This document shows, piece by piece, positions 32,249 to 40,989 of a DNA stretch of 64,000 bases. Within the stretch, counting starts at the first letter, position 1. Every line of letters begins with the position of its first letter. The translations under genes and the position numbers were made by a program. Source of the stretch: REEP01 sp964517265. GTDB taxonomy: Bacteria; Pseudomonadota; Alphaproteobacteria; Rhodospirillales; Defluviicoccaceae. Below the pieces are notes generated by a model. That model ran no database searches, was not told where the DNA came from, and worked only from the letters and a program-made list of their open reading frames with translations. Location of the stretch: positions 1-64,000 of the forward strand of contig CAZFBS010000003.1 of the NCBI GenBank assembly GCA_964517265.1. Reading direction: 5' to 3'.

Positions 32249-34135
32249 GTGTTCGAGTTTGATCAGTACCAGCGCAGGTTCCGCGACCGGCCTCCGCTGC
32301 GCCGGCCGGCGCCCTATTGCCCTGTCATCGACGTCGAAAAGATCTCGTTCATGGTATGGGGGGAACACTGCATCGAGTGCGCGGACCCTGGCTGCTATGC
32401 AACGTGCGACCTGTACCAGCCCCGCCCGGATGGGCGCTGCCGACGCTTTGCCTACGGCATTTACAGGAACAAGCGGTTTTCCTCGCTCCGCGGCTATGGG
32501 GCGGAGATCGCTTTCAAGATCTGGGGCAAGCTCGAGGCCGACGGCAATACCTACCTGGAAGACGTGCGCTGCGTGCTTCGCCGGGAGCGAAGACTCGAGC
32601 GGTATCGGCCGGCGCTGCGCCTTCTCGCCGCGGCCGCGTTCCGGGTCACCGGCAATCCGAAATGGAAGACGCTGGAGGGGGACCCGCGTAAGCTGGCCCG
32701 TCGGCTGCATCTTCGCAAGCTCCCCTCTTGCGGCGTAGGTTCTTCCGCCGGCCCGGACAGCTTCCTCTTGGAGATCTACAATCCCTCGTGCGATCCGGTT
32801 GACCTGCAACTCATGATGCGGGTTGTCGCCTCGCCCGAAAACCCGCCGGAGCAACTGCCGCCCCCGTTTTTGAAGTCTCTGCATTTGCCCCCCGGCTACA
32901 CCTGCCACCGCGTCGATCGCCGTGAGTTCCAAGCCGTTGTCGAGTGCCGCCGCCGTTTCAAGGTGACGCTGATGCCACAGGGCGATGTCGCCCCCACTCT
33001 CATCTTCCTGACCGCCGATTTCGTCACCCATTCCCGGTCCGCCGATCCTGTGGTTGTCGACGGGCACGTCCGTGCCTCTGGCGAGAAGGCGGCTGACCCG
33101 CCGATCAAGTGCGTCGTCTTCGATCTCGATCATACGATTTGGGATGGCACGCTGATCGAGGACGGCATTGTCTCGCCACGCGAGGAGACGGTGCGGTTGA
33201 TCCGCGAGTTGGACAAGCGCGGGATCCTGATGAGCATTGCCAGCAAGAACGACTTCGCGCGCGCCTGGCAGCGGTTGAAAACGTTGAACCTGGCCGACTA
33301 TTTCGTTTGGCCGGAAATCAATTGGTCGCCCAAAAGCGAGAATATTCGCAAAATCGCGGCTCGCTTGAACATCGGTCTTGATACGTTTGCTTTCATTGAC
33401 GACAGTCCGTTCGAGCTTGCGGAGGTCGAACAGGCGTTGCCAACCGTGGCATGCTTCAACGCCAATAGGATTGGCGGGCTTGTCGACCAGCCTCGGCTTC
33501 ACGGCGGCACCAGTATGGAAGCAGCGACGCGGCGCCAATACTACAACGATGCGGCCCAGAGGGAGCAGACGCGTGCTGCTTGGGGTAGCGACTACATCGG
33601 CTTTTTGCGCTCGTGTGAGATGCAACTGAGTGTGCGGGCATATCAGCCCGGCGATTTCGAGAGGGTGGCGGAACTGGTTCAGCGAACCAATCAGCTCAAC
33701 TTTTCCGGACGCCATTATCGCCGCACGGATTTGATCGCCCGTCTTGAGGATGCCCGCCTGACCAAGTACGTGCTCGCCTGCCGCGATCGCTACGGGTCGT
33801 ACGGAACTGTTGGCTTCGCGCTGGTCGCGCGCCAGGGGCCTGAGTTGCGAATCGAAGACCTGATGGTCTCCTGCCGGGTGCAGGGGCGCTTTATTGAAGA
33901 AGCATTTTTCGCTTACCTGGTCCAGTGTCAGCCGAACGATTCGCTCACACGCGTGTGGGTTCGTTTCGGTGACACCGAACGCAACGGCCCCGCGCGGGAG
34001 GTGTTGGAACGGATGCATTTCAAGGATGATTCGGCAAGCGGCGGACTCCTTCTGGATATTGGCGGACGTGCCCTTCGTTGCGAGATTGTGGACGTTCTCG
34101 ATGACACGCCTGAAGCCAATGAATGCCGGGTTTGA
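32249..34135 (+). CDS. FkbH-like HAD-IIIC/GNAT protein with cysteine-rich N-terminus
   Basis: 628 residues. About 1-290 form an unusual N-terminal region with cysteines at 41, 44, 49, 53 and 64 (C-x2-C-x4-C-x3-C-x10-C) in the context GEHCIECADPGCYATCDLYQ, then a beta-rich stretch. From 288 on is a HAD-IIIC phosphatase-like domain, nucleophile motif DLDHT (292-296) and later FAFIDDSPFELAEVE. It ends in a GNAT-like acyltransferase domain (FERVAELVQRTNQLNFSGRHYRR). FkbH proteins dephosphorylate and transfer glyceryl or acyl units to carrier proteins. GTG start with weak GAGAGG. It heads a plus-strand unit with the ABC protein. Confidence 0.8.
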   Translation: MFEFDQYQRRFRDRPPLRRPAPYCPVIDVEKISFMVWGEHCIECADPGCYATCDLYQPRPDGRCRRFAYGIYRNKRFSSLRGYGAEIAFKIWGKLEADGNTYLEDVRCVLRRERRLERYRPALRLLAAAAFRVTGNPKWKTLEGDPRKLARRLHLRKLPSCGVGSSAGPDSFLLEIYNPSCDPVDLQLMMRVVASPENPPEQLPPPFLKSLHLPPGYTCHRVDRREFQAVVECRRRFKVTLMPQGDVAPTLIFLTADFVTHSRSADPVVVDGHVRASGEKAADPPIKCVVFDLDHTIWDGTLIEDGIVSPREETVRLIRELDKRGILMSIASKNDFARAWQRLKTLNLADYFVWPEINWSPKSENIRKIAARLNIGLDTFAFIDDSPFELAEVEQALPTVACFNANRIGGLVDQPRLHGGTSMEAATRRQYYNDAAQREQTRAAWGSDYIGFLRSCEMQLSVRAYQPGDFERVAELVQRTNQLNFSGRHYRRTDLIARLEDARLTKYVLACRDRYGSYGTVGFALVARQGPELRIEDLMVSCRVQGRFIEEAFFAYLVQCQPNDSLTRVWVRFGDTERNGPAREVLERMHFKDDSASGGLLLDIGGRALRCEIVDVLDDTPEANECRV

Positions 34136-34161
34136 GGCAGGGGTACATCGTATACGGAAAC

Positions 34162-36804
34162 ATGGAACCGACATTCTTTAAATTTATATTCAAGTACAGC
34201 TGGCGTCAGCAGATATTTTTGCTGCTGATTACCTGTATTTCCTTTCCGTTTCTCTATTATTCTCTCGAATTGCCAAAAATAATTGTTAACAGAGCAATTG
34301 GTTCCAGTGAATTTCCTATTGTCATATTCGATCGTGATATAAGCCAACTGCAGTACCTCGTGGCCTTATGTTTGATCTTTCTTCTTCTTGTCATCATCCG
34401 TTTCGGTTTACGTTATTACCTTAATGTCCGGCAAGGACAACTGAGCGAGCGCATGTTGCGCCGGCTCCGGTACGACTTGTTCAGCCGCATTCTCAGATTT
34501 CCCCTGCCGGTTTTCCGCAAGAAATCGCAGGGCGAACTGATCGCCATGATCACCTCCGAAGTGGAGCCCATTGGCGGCTTTGTCGGTGATGTTCTGGCGC
34601 TGCCGGCGTTCCAGGGCGGCACGTTGGTGACCATCCTCATTTTCATGTTCATGCAGGACTGGATTCTCGGCCTTGCCGCCATTTCCCTGTTTCCCATTCA
34701 GATCTATGTCATTCCGAAGCTGCAGAAACAGATCAATGCGCTTGCCAAGGAGCGAGTCCGCACCGTTCGCAAGCTTTCTGAGCGGATCGGCGAGGTGGTT
34801 TCCGGCATCGAAGATGTTCATGCCCATGATACCGCCGAGTTCGAACGGGCCGACTTCTCGCGCTGGTCCGGAAAGATCTATACGATCCGCTACCAGATCT
34901 ACCGTAAAAAGTTCTTTGTGAAGTTTATTAACAATTTTCTTAGCCAATTGACGCCGTTTTTCTTTTTCTTGATTGGCGGCTACCTTGTCATTGCCGGCGA
35001 TTTGACATTCGGTGCGCTGGTTGCGGTGCTGGCCGCCTACAAGGACGTCTCCGCACCTTGGAAGGAGCTGCTCGGCTGGTATCAGCAAAAGGAGGATTCC
35101 CGGGTCAAGTACGATCAATTGTACGAGCAGTTCGTTGTGCCGGGAATGCTTGATCCGAAGCTGCAGGCGCTTCCTGAAGAAGAGGTGCCGCGGCTGGTCG
35201 GCCGGGCGGTCGCGAGCAACGTGACCTTTGTCGACGAACACGGCGTCAAGGTGGTGGACGGCGCGAGTTTTTCGTTCGATTTGGGGCACAAGGTGGCGCT
35301 TCTCGGCCGTGAGGGCTCGGGTCAGAGCATCATCGCCAAGCTGCTGGCTCGCCTGCTGGTGCCGACGACAGGCTCCATCAAGATCGGCGATGTGGATCTG
35401 TCGACGTTGCCTCAGTGTGTGACGGGTCGCCGGATCGGCTATACTGGATCGTCGCCCAGCCTATTTCAGGGAACCGTGCGCGACAACCTGTATTACGGAT
35501 TGAAGCATCAGCCGCTGGTGCCGTTCCGCTACGAGGGCAAGGCGTTGCAGAACTGGGAATGGCTGGTCCGTGAGGCAAAGGAAGCCGGCAACACCACGAG
35601 CGATGTTGCTGCCGACTGGATCGAGTATCAAGCTGCCGACGCGGACGGTCCGGAAGCTTTGCTTGAGCGCACATTGCATGTCCTGAAGCAGGTTGAGATC
35701 GATCGGGACATTTTCGATTTCGGCTTGCAGGCGTCATTCGATCCGCTGGCGCGACCCGAGCTGGCGGACCGGATACTGCAAGCGCGGGCGGTGCTGCGGG
35801 ACCGGTTGAAAGAGCGGGCCAATGCCGGGTTGGTCGAACCGTTCGATCCCGAAGCATACAACAGGAACATGAGCGTTGCCGAAAACGTGCTGTTCGGCAC
35901 GCCGATCGGGCGGGCCTTTGATCTCGACCATATCGCGGACAACGCTTACGTTCTTGCCGTGCTCGAGAAGGCCGGCCTTACTCGGCGGTTTCTGGAAGTG
36001 GGCCTGCAGGTCGCCAGCCTGATGGTTGACCTGTTCCAGGATGTCCAGCCCGGCGACGACTTGTTTGGCCGCTTCAGTTTCATCAGCTCCGATGTGCTGC
36101 CGGACTATCAGGCGCTCGTGCGGCGCACGGACGCGAGCAGTCTGGATCGGCTGTCTGCCGAGGATCGCCGTCTGTTGTTGTCGTTGCCGTTCATGCTCGT
36201 TCCGGCGCGCCATCGTCTTGGCGTGTTCGATGACGAGATAGAGCATCGGTTGCTCAAGGCCCGTCGGATATTCGCCGCCGACCTGCCGGAAGATCTTCGC
36301 CCTGCGGTGGCCTTGTTCGATCCAAGACGGTATAACCCCGCTGCTTCGGTGCAGGACAACATTCTGTTCGGCCGGTTGGTGTACGGTCGCCCGCAAAGCC
36401 AACGTATTGTCGGCACCCTGATCGCGGATGTGGTCGAGTCTCTTGGCCTGCGACAGACCATCATCGAACTCGGTCTTGCATTCGAGACGGGGATCGCGGG
36501 TAGCCGGCTCTCAGCCTCCCAGCGCGCACGAATCGGTATCGGTCGGACGCTGTTGAAGCACCCGGACCTGTTGATCATGGATGGCGCCCTGGCGGGGCTC
36601 GATCCGACCAGTCAGGCGGCAATCACCGAAAACATTCTGAAAAGTTGGAGCGGGCTTGGACAGGTCTGGGTGCTCACCGAGGGTCAAGATCTCTCCGCCT
36701 TCGACCATGTGATTGTGTTGGACCAGGGAAGGACCGTCGAGGATCGCGTCCAGCATGAACAGAGCGAGAGAGTTCTCCGTGGGCAAGTGCGGTCGGCGGA
36801 ATGA
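34162..36804 (+). CDS. ABC transporter with catalytically degenerate ATPase and repeated insertion
   Basis: 880 residues. About 1-330 are a type I exporter membrane domain with six helices. The ATPase then has GREGSGQS at the Walker A (382-389; the Lys is Q388), TGSS in place of the Q-loop VPQD, LSASQ as signature (783-787), MDG instead of DE at Walker B (D807, G808) and E840 where the H-loop His belongs. About 330 residues are inserted between Q-loop and signature. Here the segment S/T-V-x2-N-x3-G recurs at 438, 571 and 729, the last two each preceded by FDPxxYN. Hydrolysis is therefore unlikely. ATG at 34162 follows GGAAAC, 26 bases after the FkbH-like stop. Confidence 0.85.
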   Translation: MEPTFFKFIFKYSWRQQIFLLLITCISFPFLYYSLELPKIIVNRAIGSSEFPIVIFDRDISQLQYLVALCLIFLLLVIIRFGLRYYLNVRQGQLSERMLRRLRYDLFSRILRFPLPVFRKKSQGELIAMITSEVEPIGGFVGDVLALPAFQGGTLVTILIFMFMQDWILGLAAISLFPIQIYVIPKLQKQINALAKERVRTVRKLSERIGEVVSGIEDVHAHDTAEFERADFSRWSGKIYTIRYQIYRKKFFVKFINNFLSQLTPFFFFLIGGYLVIAGDLTFGALVAVLAAYKDVSAPWKELLGWYQQKEDSRVKYDQLYEQFVVPGMLDPKLQALPEEEVPRLVGRAVASNVTFVDEHGVKVVDGASFSFDLGHKVALLGREGSGQSIIAKLLARLLVPTTGSIKIGDVDLSTLPQCVTGRRIGYTGSSPSLFQGTVRDNLYYGLKHQPLVPFRYEGKALQNWEWLVREAKEAGNTTSDVAADWIEYQAADADGPEALLERTLHVLKQVEIDRDIFDFGLQASFDPLARPELADRILQARAVLRDRLKERANAGLVEPFDPEAYNRNMSVAENVLFGTPIGRAFDLDHIADNAYVLAVLEKAGLTRRFLEVGLQVASLMVDLFQDVQPGDDLFGRFSFISSDVLPDYQALVRRTDASSLDRLSAEDRRLLLSLPFMLVPARHRLGVFDDEIEHRLLKARRIFAADLPEDLRPAVALFDPRRYNPAASVQDNILFGRLVYGRPQSQRIVGTLIADVVESLGLRQTIIELGLAFETGIAGSRLSASQRARIGIGRTLLKHPDLLIMDGALAGLDPTSQAAITENILKSWSGLGQVWVLTEGQDLSAFDHVIVLDQGRTVEDRVQHEQSERVLRGQVRSAE

Positions 36805-36854
36805 AGCCGCGCCACCGATGAGCAGCCGGTGTCAACCAGGGCAGGAGCAGCGCC

Positions 36855-37322
36855 ATGCAGTATTCTGAAACGATCTCGATGCTGCGGCGGATCCCCCTGT
36901 TTTGCAAACTGGAGCCGGCGAAGCTGAAGCTGCTCGCATTCTCGAGCAGCTATCTGATGTTTGAAGCGGGCGAAGAGCTGTTCCGGGAAGGGGATCCCGC
37001 GGATGGTGCGTACATTATCGAAAAAGGCGATGTCGAAGTTCTGACCGGCCAGAATGGCCGTATGATCAAGGTCGGCACCTTGGGAAAATCCGACCTGTTC
37101 GGAGAGATGGCGCTCATCATGAACGAGACGCGCACGGCAACCATCCGGGCGGCAACGCACCTCGAGGTGCTGAAAATCGATGCCGAGGTGTTTCTTCGCC
37201 TGGTAACGGAAGATCCCGAGGTTGCCCTCAGCGTCATGCGTTCGCTCAGCCAGAAGATAACGCAATTGACCGAGCGTTATCAGGAGCTGCAGCAGCATGT
37301 GATCGGCAGCCGGGCGGGCTGA
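36855..37322 (+). CDS. Stand-alone cyclic-nucleotide-binding domain protein
   Basis: 155 residues, one Crp-type cNMP-binding domain without helix-turn-helix. The phosphate-binding cassette is complete: FGEMALIMNETRTATIRAATHLEVLKI, with the glutamate and the arginine that contact the cyclic phosphate. A C-terminal helix (SVMRSLSQKITQLTERYQELQQHV) could dimerise or dock on a partner. It begins 50 bases after the degenerate ABC gene on the same strand, suggesting it regulates that protein or the export process in response to cAMP or cGMP. No ion-channel or kinase domain is attached. Confidence 0.88.
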   Translation: MQYSETISMLRRIPLFCKLEPAKLKLLAFSSSYLMFEAGEELFREGDPADGAYIIEKGDVEVLTGQNGRMIKVGTLGKSDLFGEMALIMNETRTATIRAATHLEVLKIDAEVFLRLVTEDPEVALSVMRSLSQKITQLTERYQELQQHVIGSRAG

Positions 37323-37332
37323 AAAATTTACC

Positions 37333-37350
37333 GCGGCCGATGATGGCCGC
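37333..37350. terminator. Possible terminator hairpin between convergent genes
   Basis: GCGGCC (37333-37338), GATGAT, GGCCGC (37345-37350). On the minus strand it is followed after a few bases by a run of five T, so it may end the RTX transcript. Confidence 0.4.
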
Positions 37351-37451
37351 TCGTCGAAGTCCAGGGTGTTCGGCGCAACATCCTCATTTGGCGCCTTCTA
37401 TCCCCTTCGATGCTTGCAGAATCGACATTGACGCCGGCTTTTGATTCTGGG

Positions 37452-39764
37452 TTATGACAGCGCTTGAGCGGGGTCGAAGGCGATCACGAGGTTGAAGGCG
37501 GGGTCGGTCACCGAATAGCCAGGCATGGTGATGCTGAGCTGATCGGCGCCGAGGCCTGCGATAACGACGCTGTTGGCGCCGTTCTGCATCGGAGAAACCT
37601 CCGCAGGAGCAAATCCTTCGAGGCGCAGGGTATCGGAGCCGGTGAAGTCGAGAATGAGGCTGTCGCCGTCGCCACGGCCGAAAGCGAACGTGTCTTTTCC
37701 GCTTCCGCCGGCAAGGGTGTCGTTGCCGGGGCCGCCCCTCAGAATATCGTCGCCGGGACCGCCTTCGAGCATGTCGTTGCCCGGACTGCCGACAAGGACA
37801 TCGTCGCCGCGGCCGCCGTTGATCTGCTCGATGCCGACAAGAATGGGAGCGCCGGGCGCGCTGAAATCGAAGACGTCGTCCTCGTTGGTGGCAACGAGCG
37901 TATCGAAGCCATCGCCGCCATCAAGAACTTCAATGGAAACGATGTTGGCGAGTCGGTTGAGAGCGTGGAAGATGTCGTTTCCGTCGGTGCCGCGGATCGT
38001 GTCGATACCGGGGCCGCCATCGAATTGATCGGTGCCGTCCGTCCTGCCACGGACAATGAAGGTATCATTGGCGACACTGCCAAAGAGCGTATCGTTACCG
38101 TCGTTCCCCGTCAAAGTGTCATCGCCATCACCGCCGTCGAGCAGGTCGTCGGCATCGTTCCCATCGAGGACATCATCGCCGGCCCCGCCAAGCAGGATAT
38201 CGTCGCCGTCGCCGCCATCGAGGATGTCGTTGCCCGTCTCGCCGGACAGCCGATCATCCCCTTTTCCGCCGTAAATGGCATCATCGCCGTCGCCGCCCGT
38301 GAGGATGTCATTGCCACGACCACCGTCAATCCGCTCGATGTTGATGAGCAGCGGGGCCTCCGGACCGCTGAAGTCGAGAACATCGTCTCCGTCGGTGCCG
38401 AGAATCGTATCGAAGGCTGCGAAACCGTCGATCCGCTCGAAGAAGAGAAAGGCTCCGTACTCGTCAACACCGAAAACATCGTCCGCAGGTGTTCCGATAA
38501 GCTGGCCCCTGAGGGCGCCGCTGCCGGCAGATCCGTCATCGGAGTCCGACGAGGGGACGCTTGTATCCGCTGAGGTCTCCGAAGGGCTTGCCGCGCCGGC
38601 GCTTTCGCCGGGCGATCCTGTACCGGGCAAGCCGGTGCTTTCGCTGAATGGCGCAGACATCGGAAGATCGGCGCCCCCGCTAAGGATCGGGTCCGAAGAG
38701 GCATCAGGGCTTGATGGCGGCAGGCTCCCCACGCCACTCGACGGAGACGGGGCGGCGAGGGCCGGACCATCCTGCTGTCGCGACGTCGTAAGGAACCCGG
38801 ACGTGGATGCCTCGCGGACGGATGCAGACAACGGGGCCAATTGGTCCGCCCCAACAGAGGTTCCAAGAAGCGCGGAGCCGGTACCGCGGTTGCTTTGGAA
38901 CAAGGTCCAGAGTGCGCTCGGCGCCTGTGGGGATTCCGGATCATTGTACCGGAACGAGCCGGCCGCAGGCGTTGCGCCGGGCTCAAGTGCGGCATCCACA
39001 CCGGCGAGCTGCAGGCCGCTGTCGTCATCGATTTCCTCTCGATCCTCGAGAACGAGACCCGCGGCAAACTGCTCCAAAGAGGCGAACCCGATTGCTTCGA
39101 GCGCTGCGAGAGGCGCCGCAAAGGCACCAAGAATATCATCGAGGGGGACAAGATCGTTCGCCTTGGGCGGCGTTAGGTAATCGAACATGAAGACAACAAA
39201 GGCGGTGTCGATGACGAATCGGCCGACTCCGTTGGTGACAATGATTTCATCCGCATCGGCCATACCGGAATGCGGCAACAACACCAGTTCGATCCGGCCG
39301 TCGGCAAACGTTTTCAAGCAACCGCTGGCTTGGCCGATGCCGAGGGTGCCCGCCGGCGTCTCCAGAAGCAGGGTCTCTGCGTTGCCAGTGCCGCCGGAGA
39401 AGGCGGCGCTGCCTTGCGGGATCGACAACAGGCTCGGCGCCTTCAAGCTTTCACTGGTGGCAGCCACGGTCTCGACGACCAGGATGCCGTCTGCTCCCAC
39501 TGCCAACCCCGATCGGTTGGCGAGATCGATCCCGACGACCGTCGAGCTTCCGGTTACAACGACGTCACCGGCGCCGATACCAAGGCCGAGTTTCACGGGC
39601 TCATGGCTTTGATCGGCGCGAAGAACACCCGCATCGCCTCTGACCAGGGTTACGCTCCCCGCGATGGCACCTTCGCGAGGTGACTGCGCCACGACGTCGC
39701 CTTCGCCTGTGGCTTCTTTTGCGCCGTCCGGAGTTGCTGTCGCAGCGGTTGCTGTTGCTGCCAT
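37452..39764 (-). CDS. FecR-like/RTX calcium-binding protein
   Basis: 770 residues, no signal peptide. About 35-190 form a FecR-like beta domain (GSVTLVRGDAGVLRADQSHEPVKLGLGIGAGDVVVTGSSTVVGIDLA). Then comes a Ser/Pro-rich low-complexity linker (about 280-420) and two blocks of RTX nonapeptides (GGRGNDILTGGDGDDAIYGG and following; GSPGNDMLEGGPGDDILRGG), separated by two FDTLxGTxxDDVFDFSxPxAPxxxxIExINGG repeats. The C-terminus (LVIAFDPAQAL) suits an uncleaved type I secretion signal. GGAAGAG precedes the ATG. A LuxR-type palindrome lies 117 bases upstream. No secretion genes are adjacent. Confidence 0.85.
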   Translation of the reverse strand: MAATATAATATPDGAKEATGEGDVVAQSPREGAIAGSVTLVRGDAGVLRADQSHEPVKLGLGIGAGDVVVTGSSTVVGIDLANRSGLAVGADGILVVETVAATSESLKAPSLLSIPQGSAAFSGGTGNAETLLLETPAGTLGIGQASGCLKTFADGRIELVLLPHSGMADADEIIVTNGVGRFVIDTAFVVFMFDYLTPPKANDLVPLDDILGAFAAPLAALEAIGFASLEQFAAGLVLEDREEIDDDSGLQLAGVDAALEPGATPAAGSFRYNDPESPQAPSALWTLFQSNRGTGSALLGTSVGADQLAPLSASVREASTSGFLTTSRQQDGPALAAPSPSSGVGSLPPSSPDASSDPILSGGADLPMSAPFSESTGLPGTGSPGESAGAASPSETSADTSVPSSDSDDGSAGSGALRGQLIGTPADDVFGVDEYGAFLFFERIDGFAAFDTILGTDGDDVLDFSGPEAPLLINIERIDGGRGNDILTGGDGDDAIYGGKGDDRLSGETGNDILDGGDGDDILLGGAGDDVLDGNDADDLLDGGDGDDTLTGNDGNDTLFGSVANDTFIVRGRTDGTDQFDGGPGIDTIRGTDGNDIFHALNRLANIVSIEVLDGGDGFDTLVATNEDDVFDFSAPGAPILVGIEQINGGRGDDVLVGSPGNDMLEGGPGDDILRGGPGNDTLAGGSGKDTFAFGRGDGDSLILDFTGSDTLRLEGFAPAEVSPMQNGANSVVIAGLGADQLSITMPGYSVTDPAFNLVIAFDPAQALS

Positions 39765-39880
39765 GGTCTCTTCCCGATGCCTCCTACGGCGGGTGCTGCA
39801 GTAAGCGGGCGGCCTGCCTTCACACGCGAATCGTCACTCGCGAACGTTCATGGGCGAACTTCTGCAGATCAAGTAGAATA

Positions 39881-39895
39881 TACCCCATTTGGGTA
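39881..39895. promoter_or_regulatory. TACCC-N5-GGGTA palindrome upstream of the RTX gene
   Basis: TACCC, CATTT, GGGTA, with flanks (ATA before, TTAGA after) like those of the site at 11566. Placed 117 bases before the RTX start, a normal activator distance. The PAS-LuxR protein at 10005 is a candidate binder. Confidence 0.4.
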
Positions 39896-40024
39896 TTAGA
39901 CAGCAACGGGATGAACAATGCGGGAAATGGCGTGATCCTCAATCCCGGTACGGGTCACATCCGTTAGGAGAGCCGTTCGCGCGCACGTGCGAGAAGGCCC
40001 CATGCGAGAAGACGGGGAGGGGGC

Positions 40025-40984
40025 TCAAGGCGCCGTTGCTGCGGCGCCACGCCGGTGGGATTCGCCGAAGTCGATATTCGGGCCCTTGGGAATGATCCCT
40101 GTGGGGTTCACCGTCTTGTGGCTGCCGTAGTAGTGAAGCTTGATATCGTGGAGCCTGACGGTGTCGGCGATGCCCGGGATCTGGTAGAGCTCGCGAATGG
40201 TATCCCACAGGTTCGGGTAATCGATAAGTCGCTGACGATTGCACTTGAAATGGCTGTAATAGACGGCATCGAAGCGAACGCACGTGGTGAACAGCCGCCA
40301 GTCGGCCTCGGTCAAGCGATCGCCCACGAGATAACGTTGGCGCGCGAGGCGATCCTCAATCCAATCCAGGGTCGCAAACAGGGCGTCGTATGCCTCCTCA
40401 TACGCGTCCTGGGTGGTGGCAAAGCCGGCGCGATAAACGCCATTGTTGACCGTGGTGTAAATCCGTTCATTGACGCGGTCGATTTCATCCCGCAGCTCGG
40501 CAGGATAGTAGTCCGTCGAATCGGAGGCATAAGCCGCAAACGCGCTATTGAACATGCGGAGAATGTCCGCCGACTCGTTGTTGACAATCGTCTGCGTATG
40601 CTTATCCCAGAGCGTCGGAACGCTGACCCTCCCGGTGTAGTCGGCTTGTGCCTTCTGATAGACTTCATAAAGATAGCGGGCACCATTGACGGGATCGGCA
40701 TGTTCGGCCAGTTCCCAGCCGTTCTCGAGCATCAGCGGCGAAACGACGGCGACAGAAATGACGTCCTCGAGGCCCTTCAAGGCCCGCAAAATCAGAGTCC
40801 TGTGGGCCCACGGGCACGCATGCGACACATAGAGGTGATAACGCCCGGACTCGGCGGGGAATCCGGACGCTCCGTCAGCCGTGATCCAATCGCGAAACCG
40901 GCTCTGCTGCCGCTCGAAGCGGCCGCCGGTCGAGGCCGTATCATACCATTGATCCCGCCAAACGCCGTCAACCAGCAATCCCAT
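40025..40984 (-). CDS. Glutathionyl-hydroquinone reductase (YqjG/omega-GST family)
   Basis: 319 residues. The active-site segment YHLYVSHACPWAHRTLILRALKGLEDVISVAVV holds the nucleophilic cysteine in the ACPWAHR motif diagnostic of glutathionyl-hydroquinone reductases. It continues with SVPTLWDKHTQTIVNNESADILRMFN and the GST C-terminal domain (LTEADWRLFTTCVRFDAVYYSHFKCN). These enzymes reduce glutathionylated hydroquinones, releasing glutathione. It lies 5 bases after wrbA, another quinone enzyme, so the pair likely detoxifies quinones. Confidence 0.92.
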   Translation of the reverse strand: MGLLVDGVWRDQWYDTASTGGRFERQQSRFRDWITADGASGFPAESGRYHLYVSHACPWAHRTLILRALKGLEDVISVAVVSPLMLENGWELAEHADPVNGARYLYEVYQKAQADYTGRVSVPTLWDKHTQTIVNNESADILRMFNSAFAAYASDSTDYYPAELRDEIDRVNERIYTTVNNGVYRAGFATTQDAYEEAYDALFATLDWIEDRLARQRYLVGDRLTEADWRLFTTCVRFDAVYYSHFKCNRQRLIDYPNLWDTIRELYQIPGIADTVRLHDIKLHYYGSHKTVNPTGIIPKGPNIDFGESHRRGAAATAP

Positions 40985-40989
40985 CAGGC

